A stretch of 18,011 nt of DNA from Prevotellaceae bacterium (GTDB lineage: Bacteria > Bacteroidota > Bacteroidia > Bacteroidales > UBA932), in the NCBI GenBank assembly GCA_031289995.1, contig JAITOI010000176.1, positions 1 to 18,011 on the forward strand, in the 5' to 3' direction. Below the pieces are notes generated by a model. It searched no databases and was not told where the DNA came from. It worked only from the letters and a program-made list of their open reading frames with translations. Each line of letters starts with the position of its first letter. Position 1 is the first letter of the stretch. A program made the position numbers and the translations under genes. Positions 9,201-14,809 of the stretch are shown here, piece by piece.

Positions 9201-10577
9201 TCCCTTGAGCAGCTTTAGGTAGAGCGCTTTTGGCGCAGCCACGCCGTCGTCGTAAAATTCGCCCACGCGGTAGGTTTTTCCGCCCAGCGTGTACTCAAAC
9301 GCCACAGCCAGCACCTCGTCGTTGGTGAGGGCGCTGGTGAGCGAAATGTAGCCCAGCTGCGCGTTGAAGCTGTACTCGTTGCCCACGGCGAGGCGGCGTG
9401 CGTTCTCCACCTTTTCGTAGTCGCGCACCGGCTGCAATCCGTAGGTGCCTTCGAGCACGCCGTTGGCGGTGGCAATGGTGCGCGCAGCGTCGTCGTTCTT
9501 GAGCTTGTTGTAGAGCAGGTTGTTTGCATTTTGCGGTGTATTGCCGTTGCCAAGCGTGTCGAGCGCGATGATGTTGCGCGAATTTTCGAAGCGGTAGTTG
9601 CGGTTGGTAATCCACACCTCAAGGCGCGTAATCGTAATGCCAGACTGGATTAGCGGCAGGTACCGAAGCGCATTGTTGTACTTCTCACGAAAGTAGCGAG
9701 CCAGAAAAAAGTGGCGGTTGGCATCGTACTTGTCGATGGCAATGTCGAACAGCGTAGTTTGCGCACCGCCCTTCACGTTGATGGTCGACGACTGCCCTTT
9801 TTGCTCCGACAGCACGCTCTCGATGGTGAGGTGTCCAAACTTCAAATCGGTGCGAAAGCCAAACAGGTTCTGGCTTCCGGTGATGAGCGAGCCGGCGAGT
9901 GGCAGGCTCACGTTGCCCGCCTCAATGCGCTGCACAATCTGGTCTTCGTCGCCCTGGTAGTTTATTTTTAGCAAGTCCTGAAAGTTGAACGTGAGGTCGG
10001 TGCTGTTCACAAAGTTAATGTTGATGCGGTCTCCGATGGAGCCAGACAGGTTCACCTTCATGTTCACCTTGAAGTCGAAGCCGCCATGCGTGCGGTACTG
10101 TTCGGGCACGGTGGGGTTGTCGGTGCGCGTCCAGTTGTAGCCAAAAATGGCCTCCACTTCGCCCTGCAGGTTGAACTTGATGACGTCGCTTCCGAACAGC
10201 GATGTCATCACCGACGAGTTGAAGTCAAACGAGGTGGGGATAAGCTTCGACGAGCCGCCCTCGCTGCTGCGTGCCGAGGCGTTCAAATCGTTGTTGCGGC
10301 GCGTGTTCCAAGCCTCGCGCACCGAGTTGTTGAACTGGTAGCGGCGGTACTCGTCGCTGTTCATCACCTTTGCCGGCTGGCTGTGCTCGCCCGCGTCCTT
10401 TCTGCGAAAGGTGTAGAGGCCGCTCTTTTCGTCGTAGTCCACTTTGTACACGTCCGATTCCTTTACGGTGGGCTGCCAGAGCCGTGCGGTGTCGGCATCG
10501 GGCGCAGCCAACCCCTTTGCCGCGCTTGCCGCAAAGATGGCCATAAGGAGTGTCAGTTGACGAAAAATACGAAGCAA
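3228..10577 (-). CDS. sprA: SprA/Sov, outer-membrane translocon of the type IX secretion system
   Basis: This 2449-residue protein is the giant outer-membrane channel of the T9SS, through which proteins with C-terminal sorting signals pass to the cell surface; it is also needed for gliding in motile species. The Flavobacterium johnsoniae SprA (about 2400 residues) is known as a single 36-strand barrel, and this length agrees. Residues 1-24 look like a Sec signal peptide (Arg3 and Arg6, then a hydrophobic stretch ending near AKGLA). The rest is dominated by alternating, Tyr/Asn/Arg-rich beta strands, ending in FGISLRYVLGL, a typical barrel end. The start is a TTG at 10577-10575; the upstream ruvA stop TAA is in the same frame, 15 codons earlier, and there is no ATG between. 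The first ATG (codon 12) would remove the charged signal-peptide start. It lies 45 bp after ruvA and 62 bp before gcvH, a conserved order. No internal stop is seen. Confidence 0.96.
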   Translation of the reverse strand: MLRIFRQLTLLMAIFAASAAKGLAAPDADTARLWQPTVKESDVYKVDYDEKSGLYTFRRKDAGEHSQPAKVMNSDEYRRYQFNNSVREAWNTRRNNDLNASARSSEGGSSKLIPTSFDFNSSVMTSLFGSDVIKFNLQGEVEAIFGYNWTRTDNPTVPEQYRTHGGFDFKVNMKVNLSGSIGDRININFVNSTDLTFNFQDLLKINYQGDEDQIVQRIEAGNVSLPLAGSLITGSQNLFGFRTDLKFGHLTIESVLSEQKGQSSTINVKGGAQTTLFDIAIDKYDANRHFFLARYFREKYNNALRYLPLIQSGITITRLEVWITNRNYRFENSRNIIALDTLGNGNTPQNANNLLYNKLKNDDAARTIATANGVLEGTYGLQPVRDYEKVENARRLAVGNEYSFNAQLGYISLTSALTNDEVLAVAFEYTLGGKTYRVGEFYDDGVAAPKALYLKLLKGSNLSPRYNTWALMMKNIYDLNAYQLSSDNFLFNIMYHDDVVGTNVPYITEGKIANLPLLQVLNLDNQNSAGNRYPDGRFDFVEGLTVQSNYGRIIFPLVEPFGKDLAAKIDPNNPKSATAQKYVFQELYDSTLVKARQMADKNKFRLTGSYKSSSSSEIILNATDIPEGSVVVTAGGIRLIENVDYTVNYAMGRVQIINPVYMGSNVPLQVSTESMDMYSLVKKTMVGTNLRYQFSKDFKLGGTILHLSEKPLTQKVSYGEEPLSNTIWGLNGSYSTEVNLLTKMVDAIPLIETKAPSRITLEAEMAQLLPGHASAIGKSGTTFIDDFEAAQTTIDLKQFTTWSLGSTPEHVADAGGYGFTGGSRTTDLNNPLSNGYYRAKVAWYVIDPLFLNNTSSTPSYMNDDAKTYRKNHYVREVYEKELFPNKDVVIGTLNANLSVLNVAYYPNERGPYNYLDVASTASGKGLNPDGSLKRPATNFGSLMRALTLTDFETNNVEYLEFWMLDPFIYSRNSANKSKYSHGRLYFNLGNVSEDVLKDGRKAFENGLPYPYDDALVEETPWGRVPKVQSLVNTFDNNEAARAIQDVGYDGIDNERERTFFSEYLNHLQGVLSDEAFRRFEDDPSNDEYHYYRGSDYDAERLGILDRYKRYNNSEGNSPVASGGLATSATTMPNTEDINHDNTLNEMESYYEYYIDLTPDAISPERVGQNYITDIRTVDVADADYGDFQKVSWYQFKIPIADGKACNGIEDYKSMRFMRMFFSGLDSSVICRFAKLELMRSEWRQYEYSLLETQEGLAQPEAGVGTMDIASVSIEENSDRIPVSYVLPPGTSRIVDYTTNQQVQRNEQAMMFTIKNLSDGDARASYKNATYDMRQFLRLQMDVHAEAINESRLRNNDLSLFIRIGNDYRYNYYEYEIPLQLTPHGHYNNNNDNHRAQVWPAENKLDIPLSVFTDLKLERNSRMRTTSGMTIASLYEKSDGKNTVRVMGNPNLGEVHVLMIGVKNPANRSMLSNDDGLSKDGIVWINELRFTNFSEDGSWAANARIAANLADFANISLAGSYSKAGFGSIDSRILNRPMEDAYQYDLSTTFELGKFFPTKWGVTLPFGFAYSENFVVPLYNPFDPDIKLQDALDKASSQEERDELSEKAITYRMRRNINFNNVHIAGSGEKTLGPLDVSNFTAGYAYSEELMHDVNTERDYKVTQRINGAYAYTTKPYTFEPFAKSKGMKGDYWKIIRDFNLALYPNQYGFTWEFTDGYNEYMARSFYEGIKITPIIFQEQTQTRGYVLNWDITRALKFNFSANNFSRREVSTGTEADTVDLLEDWRNMRYNHEWGLTYTVPLNKIPLLSWVTLSASYKGTYAWEAPQSVGGGLPEIGNTVSNSNAFQANAALNFVTLYNRSTFLKNINQETEGRSAKKRELQDVKYEQSNVTLIGTNKRNIRHNLRDATGIKVQVFDEKNTQLKVEMETVDNRTVAIHLPDDKSGKTPDNMKNLKVVVTGKAPVPENPLALIGKYSLRTVMMLRNINISYTRNGETMLPGYTPETFLLGLDRKDNKFMPGWDFIAGSQDDKFWGNFYGSPTDTEELPYMLSRANGNQWLIGGMSTGDTTYINPFAMNTTSNLSVRATIEPMRDLRIDLTMTQTYANSRTWYDINNSVVGNRPTETGSFSMSTISIFTAFENPKSETYYHSEAYDRFDDARATVSSRLAQKNAEKLGISPPINDSTGQYVGYSRMAQDVLIPAFEAGYLKREVNDNLIDYSKFLTKIPLPNWQITYSGLSRIEALKPLVKSATLSHSYRSTYSINSFTTNSNYLQKRDSLDTQGDFYSPYSISAVSLNEQIVLGNLDVTWTMGLQTSFKVGKNRRVDLSLTNNQIIENSTWEGTVGTGYTFNNVPQILNFSDKQGASTSLTLRADFTYRDDKNIIRNVAENTHQITDGRRNMAVKFTGDYALMKDLTFRIFFDWTEANPYVSAVNTENISFGISLRYVLGL

Positions 10578-10585
10578 AACCGTAA

Positions 10586-10617
10586 TTTGAAATCTGAATT
10601 TTGAAATCCGAAAATCC
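10586..10617. repeat. Short AT-rich repeats between ruvA and sprA
   Basis: TTTGAAATC occurs at 10586-10594 and 10600-10608 and is followed by a related GAAAATCC. The block fills most of the 45-bp gap between ruvA and sprA. It resembles the TTTGAGATT block upstream of lipB (17553-17582). Confidence 0.6.
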
Positions 10618-10622
10618 GAAAA

Positions 10623-11207
10623 TTACAACCGCTGCAAAGCCCCGCGCACGAGCTCTTCCACGCTTTGCCGGTTGTTTTGTTTGTAGAGCGCATCCACCAC
10701 CTTGTCCACGTTGGACTTTGGAAAACCCAACGACAGCAAGGCCGCAGTAGCCTCTTGGCAGGCGCTCGCCGTCGCTGCGTAGATGGAGCCTTGCTCCACG
10801 CCCGCCGCCTTGAGTGTTTTATCTTTCAGGTCAACGACGATGCGCTCTGCCGTCTTCAACCCAATGCCCTTGATACTTTTGAGCGTTTTCACGTCGCCAA
10901 CGGCAATGGCGTTGGCGAGGTCAACGCTGCTCAGCGACGACAGCATAATTCGCGCCGTGGCAGCGCCCACGCCCGATACGCTGATGAGCAGCCTGAACAG
11001 CTTGCGCTCGTCCTTGTCGGCAAAGCCGTACAAAATTTGCTCATCCTCGCGCAGCTGCTGATGCAGGTAGAGCATCGCCTCCTGCTTTTCCGACAGGCGC
11101 GAGTAGGTTTGCAGCGAGATGTTGACCATGTAGCCAAAGCCCGCCGCCTCTACAACAGCGTAGGTTGGCGTCAGCTCCGCAAGCGTTCCTTTGATGTGTT
11201 CGTACAT
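10623..11207 (-). CDS. ruvA: Holliday junction branch migration protein RuvA
   Basis: This 194-residue protein is RuvA, which binds four-way DNA junctions as a tetramer and loads the RuvB motor for branch migration in recombination repair. Domain I (OB fold) is visible at about residues 1-64, beginning MYEHIKGTLAEL. Domain II has two helix-hairpin-helix motifs, SVSGVGAATARIML (about 77-90) and SIKGIGLKTAERIVVDLKDK (about 112-131). A short linker then leads to domain III, which binds RuvB, with LLSLGFPKSNVDKVV (about 157-171). Length and order are normal for the family. It begins 9 bp after the pdxA-like gene and lies 45 bp before sprA, so it is almost certainly in the same transcript. ruvB and ruvC are not in the window. 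Confidence 0.97.
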   Translation of the reverse strand: MYEHIKGTLAELTPTYAVVEAAGFGYMVNISLQTYSRLSEKQEAMLYLHQQLREDEQILYGFADKDERKLFRLLISVSGVGAATARIMLSSLSSVDLANAIAVGDVKTLKSIKGIGLKTAERIVVDLKDKTLKAAGVEQGSIYAATASACQEATAALLSLGFPKSNVDKVVDALYKQNNRQSVEELVRGALQRL

Positions 11208-11216
11208 AATTTTTTG

Positions 11217-12281
11217 CTAATTTTTTTCGACCTCCATCTTCGCAGCCACAAGCGGGTCTTTCGTAAATTCGGCGTAGGTTTTGCGATTTTTGTAGATGTC
11301 GACAGCCTTGTAAAGCGCGGCGCGAAACGAGGCTGGCGAGGCCTTGTCCTGACCCGCGAGTTCGTAGTCGGGACCGAGTGCTGGTGCGGTGCGCACGATG
11401 GGCAGCCCGCAGGTGCAGCTGATGCCCACCTCCGTGTTGAGCGAGGCAAACGGCGTCAATCCTTGGTCGTGGTACATCGCCAAAACGGCATCGTATTGGC
11501 CTGCGCTATTGCTGCCAAAAAAGCTGTCCGAGGGGTATGGCCCAAACGCGAGAATGCCGTTCTTCATCGCGTGCTCCAGCGCAGGCACAATGGCGCTCTG
11601 CTCCTCGTTGGCGTAGGTGCCGCCGCTGCCCGCACGCGGGTTGAGGCTGAGCACTGCAATGCGCGGACGGTTCACCAAAAAATCCTGCTGCAACGTTTTG
11701 TTGAGCAGCTGCAGGCGGCGCACCAGGCCATCCTTCGTAATTTTCGACGCCACCTGCGATAGCGGAATGTTGCCCGTGGCGACGCAGATGCGCAGCTCGT
11801 CGCTCACCAGCAACGACAACAAATCGCGCGTTTCAAAAGCCGTGGCCAGATACTCGCTGTAGCCCGCAAAGCCCTGCCCGCCTGCCACCGGCGAGGGTTG
11901 CTTATCGAAGGGCGCGGTAACCAGCGCCTGAATTTTTCCCGCCTTCAAATCCTGCACCGCGGCCTGCAGCGCAGCAATTCCGCCCTGCACCGACATGTCG
12001 GTTGCCCTGCCCAGCTCCACCTTCACATCGTCGCTCATCACGTTGATGATGTTGGCGCGTTTGGAGTTGCATTCGTCGGCGGAGCGAATGATGTTGAAGT
12101 TGAAATTTTCGGCCTCGCTCACCAGCTTGCGGTGAAACGCCGCCACCTTTGGCGAGCCGTAGAGGATAGGCGTGCACAGCTCCGAGATGCGCAAATCGAG
12201 CATCGTTTTGATGATGACTTCGTAGCCGATGCCGTTGATATCGCCCTGCGCGATGCCCACCTTGATTTTTGTTTCAGACAT
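11217..12281 (-). CDS. PdxA-family protein lacking most active-site residues
   Basis: The 354-residue protein is clearly of the PdxA family (4-hydroxythreonine-4-phosphate dehydrogenase, vitamin B6 synthesis). It has the Bacteroidota-type start GIAQGDINGIGYEVI, VTAPFDK (about 121-127), SLNPRAGSGG (212-221), LAMYHDQGL (268-275) and CGLPIVRT (291-298). Compared from memory with E. coli PdxA, key residues are changed. The GHTE motif is GYSE (140-143), so substrate-binding His136/Thr137 are Tyr141/Ser142. Metal ligand His166 is Asn171 and His211 is Arg216; only His266 (here His271, MYHDQ) remains. The HGTA motif is LGPD (302-305). It may thus have lost or changed activity, so I give no symbol. 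The frame is intact with no premature stop, which suggests selection for some function. It starts at an ATG about 80 nt downstream of a -7 box and leads the ruvA-sprA-gcvH operon. Confidence 0.88.
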   Translation of the reverse strand: MSETKIKVGIAQGDINGIGYEVIIKTMLDLRISELCTPILYGSPKVAAFHRKLVSEAENFNFNIIRSADECNSKRANIINVMSDDVKVELGRATDMSVQGGIAALQAAVQDLKAGKIQALVTAPFDKQPSPVAGGQGFAGYSEYLATAFETRDLLSLLVSDELRICVATGNIPLSQVASKITKDGLVRRLQLLNKTLQQDFLVNRPRIAVLSLNPRAGSGGTYANEEQSAIVPALEHAMKNGILAFGPYPSDSFFGSNSAGQYDAVLAMYHDQGLTPFASLNTEVGISCTCGLPIVRTAPALGPDYELAGQDKASPASFRAALYKAVDIYKNRKTYAEFTKDPLVAAKMEVEKN

Positions 12282-12360
12282 TGCTATTTAATGGTTTACA
12301 AACATTTTTCTGCCTTTACTTTGCCCATTTTTCGGCCACAAGCCGTTTTGGGGTAAACGG

Positions 12361-12368
12361 CAAAGGTA
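12361..12368 (-). promoter_or_regulatory. -7 box of the pdxA-ruvA-sprA-gcvH promoter
   Basis: On the minus strand TACCTTTG (12368-12361) matches the TAnnTTTG consensus. It would give a leader of about 70 nt before the pdxA-like ATG. No good TTG is found at the expected -33 distance. It is divergent from the lipoprotein promoter at 12453. Confidence 0.6.
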
Positions 12369-12452
12369 CGAATTTTAGCCACGTCCAGCATAGCCAACCT
12401 GTTAAAAAAAATAAAATTTGCAAGAAGTGTAGCATATTCAAAAAAAAAACCG

Positions 12453-12460
12453 TACCTTTG
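12453..12460 (+). promoter_or_regulatory. -7 box of the lipoprotein promoter
   Basis: TACCTTTG matches the Bacteroidota -7 consensus and lies 57 nt before the lipoprotein ATG. The -33 region is not convincing. An A-run precedes the box. Confidence 0.6.
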
Positions 12461-12517
12461 CGCCTTCATGTGAAATTAATTGTTAACCTAATTATTTACA
12501 AAAAAAACAATTGCGCA

Positions 12518-14197
12518 ATGAAAAGAAAATTGTCATGCTTAGCAGTTTCGTTAGGCCTAATTGCCGTGTCGTGCGGCAGTCCAGAAAAAATGAAAGATGC
12601 GGCCGACCAGGTGAAAACTTCCTGCGAGCCTGCTGCGCTTGAAGCCCACGCAGGCGTGGTGAAGGCGAAGATTAAAGTAACCTTCCCCGAAAAGTTTTTC
12701 CACCCTGAAGCAGTGCTCGAGCTCCTGCCTGTGGTGAAGTACGATGGTGGAGAGTTGCCGCTCCCCGCCTACGTCAAAATGCTGCAAGGCGAGAAGGTGA
12801 AGGACAACTACGCTGTCATTCCCGAAAAGACTGGCGGCGGCTACGAGCAGGAGTTGTTGTTCAACTTCAACGACTCGCTGAAAGTATCGCAGCTCATGCT
12901 GCGTGCGACTCTCATCCTGAAGGATGGCGTGCGGCTGCCCATCCTCGACCGCAAGCTTGCTGACGGTGTGGTGGCCACCTACAAGCAGGCTGAGGTGGCG
13001 GCGGTGCCCGCATTCAGCGAAGACGCCTACGTGAAGACGAGCACACTCTCGAAAAATGCCGAGATTAAGTTCGTCATCAACCAAGCCGCAGTGCGCCCTG
13101 CAGAGCTTAGCAAGGAGGACGTGAAGCTGCTGCAAAACTTCTTGATTGAAGCCTCGAAGGACAGCAAAAAAACGCTCAAGGGCTTGAGCATTTCGTCCTA
13201 CGCTTCGCCCGACGGCACCACAACGCTCAACGAAAAGTTGTCGGCCAACCGTGGCAAAACGTCCACCGATGCGCTCAACTCGCAGCTCCAAAAATCGAAG
13301 GTGAAGCTCGATGGTAAGCTCGTTGCCGTGGAGCACACAGCCGAGGACTGGGACGGCTTCCAAGAGCTGATGGCCGCCTCCGACATTCAGGACAAAGACC
13401 TCGTGCTGCGCGTGCTTTCGATGTACAACGACCCCGATGTTCGCGAGCGCGAAATCAAAAACATCGCCGCCGTGTACAAGGTGATTGCCGACAAAATTTT
13501 GCCCGATTTGCGCCGCTCGAAATTGGAGGCAACCGTTGAGATTGACAACCTCGGCGACGACGAAATCAAGGCGCTGGTTGACGCCGGCACGTTCGACAAG
13601 CTGAGCATCGAGCAGCTCCTTTACGCCGGCAACACGCTCTACACCGAAGATGCCGACAAAGAAAAAGTTTTCAAAGCTGCCTCCGCTCTCAACGACTTCC
13701 GCGCGTGGAACAACCTTGGTGCCATCTACCTCAAGCAAGGTAAAACCGACGACGCAAAAGCTGCGCTCGAATCTGCACAGGCTCTCAACGGCAATGACGC
13801 AAAGGTGAAAAACAACCTTGGCTACGTGCTGCTGCTGGCTGGTGGAAAAACCGCCGAAGCTGACCTGCTGCTGGCCTCGGCCGGCCTCGACGAAAGCAAG
13901 CAAGGCCTTGCCTACATTGCGATACAGAAGGGGCAGTATGCGCAGGCTGTAACCCTCACCAAGGGTTCGAAGACGGTGAACGAGGCGTTGGCACAGCTGC
14001 TCAACGGCAACCTTGACGAGGCTTCATCGGTGCTCGCCGACCTCGACACGCCCAAGGCCAGCTACCTCAAGGCCATCGTTGGCGCACGCAAAAACAGCGA
14101 AGCTGACGTGCTCGACAACCTCAACAAGGCCGGCGACCTGAAGGCTGCAGCCAAGACCGACGCAGAGTTTGCGGCGTTCTGGCCGAAAATTCAGTAA
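12518..14197 (+). CDS. Lipoprotein with OmpA-like region and TPR-like repeats
   Basis: I chose the ATG at 12518 (559 residues) because it begins a lipoprotein signal peptide: MKRK, a hydrophobic stretch, then AVSCG with the lipidated cysteine at residue 19. A longer frame upstream runs through the promoter and is not credible. After a beta-rich N-terminal part (about 50-160), residues 180-345 resemble an OmpA/MotB-type peptidoglycan-associated domain, with SSYASPDGTTTLNEKLSANR (226-245) as the clearest segment. Residues about 360-550 form helical TPR-like repeats, for example AWNNLGAIYLKQGKTDDAKA (396-415) and KNNLGYVLLLAGGKTAEADL (431-450). It probably sits at an outer membrane with the repeats as a protein-binding surface. 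The exact role is unknown. It is transcribed alone, between its own promoter and a strong terminator. Confidence 0.85.
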   Translation: MKRKLSCLAVSLGLIAVSCGSPEKMKDAADQVKTSCEPAALEAHAGVVKAKIKVTFPEKFFHPEAVLELLPVVKYDGGELPLPAYVKMLQGEKVKDNYAVIPEKTGGGYEQELLFNFNDSLKVSQLMLRATLILKDGVRLPILDRKLADGVVATYKQAEVAAVPAFSEDAYVKTSTLSKNAEIKFVINQAAVRPAELSKEDVKLLQNFLIEASKDSKKTLKGLSISSYASPDGTTTLNEKLSANRGKTSTDALNSQLQKSKVKLDGKLVAVEHTAEDWDGFQELMAASDIQDKDLVLRVLSMYNDPDVREREIKNIAAVYKVIADKILPDLRRSKLEATVEIDNLGDDEIKALVDAGTFDKLSIEQLLYAGNTLYTEDADKEKVFKAASALNDFRAWNNLGAIYLKQGKTDDAKAALESAQALNGNDAKVKNNLGYVLLLAGGKTAEADLLLASAGLDESKQGLAYIAIQKGQYAQAVTLTKGSKTVNEALAQLLNGNLDEASSVLADLDTPKASYLKAIVGARKNSEADVLDNLNKAGDLKAAAKTDAEFAAFWPKIQ

Positions 14198-14220
14198 CAG
14201 CCTCGGCGCTCAACGTGGAT

Positions 14221-14253
14221 AAAGCGGACGGCAACATTGCCGTCCGCTTTTTG
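14221..14253 (+). terminator. Intrinsic terminator of the lipoprotein gene
   Basis: A perfect 14-bp inverted repeat (AAAGCGGACGGCAA at 14221-14234 with its complement at 14237-14250) forms a GC-rich hairpin followed by a T-rich tract. It starts 23 nt after the lipoprotein stop codon. Confidence 0.92.
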
Positions 14254-14255
14254 TT

Positions 14256-14285
14256 TTGCCATGTCGAAAAATTTTTCTACCTTTG
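14256..14285 (+). promoter_or_regulatory. Promoter of the HYC_CC_PP-like/TonB receptor pair
   Basis: TTG (14256-14258), 19 nt, then TACCTTTG (14278-14285) is a perfect match to the Bacteroidota consensus. The -33 element falls in the T-rich tail of the preceding terminator. The expected start site, about 5-8 nt past the box, nearly coincides with the ATG at 14294. Confidence 0.8.
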
Positions 14286-14293
14286 CCACCATT

Positions 14294-14722
14294 ATGCTAA
14301 CAGCAATACGATACATCGCCACTTCATTCCTGTGCCTGCTCATCACGCTGGGCAGCGCGGGTGCAAGCTTCTACGCCTCGCAGTGCCTGCACAGCAACAG
14401 CGTTCAGCTGTCGCTTGTCGCCGAGAGTGAGCCGTGCTGCGAAGCTACTTGCTGTACGCACGACGCGCTATCCAACGGCGTACGTTTTGCCTTTGCCGAC
14501 CTGTGCTGCACAACCATCGTGGTGCAGCTTTGTGTGGACAACTTCGAGGCGGCCAAAAGCCACACCATGCCTGTGCTGGCGCTGCCTGCCACCATCCCGA
14601 ATCTTACCGCAACCTGCGCCGACGGCAACGCCGCAAGCGCAAATTTTGCTCCGATTTACCACTTCGAAAAATGCGCCAATGCCGCGTCGGTGCTTCGCCA
14701 ATGCGGGCAGCTGAGGTTATGA
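14294..14722 (+). CDS. Small Cys-rich secreted protein, HYC_CC_PP-like
   Basis: The 142-residue protein begins with a clear signal peptide or anchor (RYIATSFLCLLITLGSAGAS, residues 6-25). It contains many cysteines, including pairs at 48-49 (EPCCEATCC), 53-54 and 71-72 (DLCC). The order signal peptide, Cys near residue 31, CC pairs, then a D-LCC...V-NF segment matches from memory the small Bacteroidota proteins called HYC_CC_PP, which lie next to TonB-dependent receptors linked to metals. Here the HYC motif is degenerate (SQC, 29-31) and the PP motif is not evident, so the match is to the general pattern. Extra cysteines lie at 80, 108, 127 and 137. I prefer the ATG at 14294 to the one at 14237, because the latter lies inside the terminator hairpin and upstream of the promoter. 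Metal binding is an inference. Confidence 0.7.
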   Translation: MLTAIRYIATSFLCLLITLGSAGASFYASQCLHSNSVQLSLVAESEPCCEATCCTHDALSNGVRFAFADLCCTTIVVQLCVDNFEAAKSHTMPVLALPATIPNLTATCADGNAASANFAPIYHFEKCANAASVLRQCGQLRL

Positions 14723-14809
14723 TGAAGATGATTGTGCGGTGAAAAAAAATCATCGCATCGCTCCCAAAAATCATCATCCATAACATCACAAAAAACGCAT
14801 TTAAACACA

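Noticed and set aside
8148..9218. Plus-strand open frame of 356 codons inside sprA
   Set aside because: It is antisense to conserved SprA sequence, rich in His, Arg and Val as expected for a GC-rich shadow frame, and has no start signal.
10665..11762. Plus-strand open frame of 365 codons opposite ruvA and pdxA
   Set aside because: It spans two well-supported genes on the other strand and shows shadow-frame composition.
12269..12517. Upstream extension of the lipoprotein frame
   Set aside because: It crosses the promoter regions and would put the signal peptide and lipobox inside the protein.
12557..13903. Minus-strand open frame of 448 codons opposite the lipoprotein
   Set aside because: The plus strand has a signal peptide, lipobox, promoter and terminator; the minus frame has none and reads as low-complexity Val/His/Phe-rich protein.
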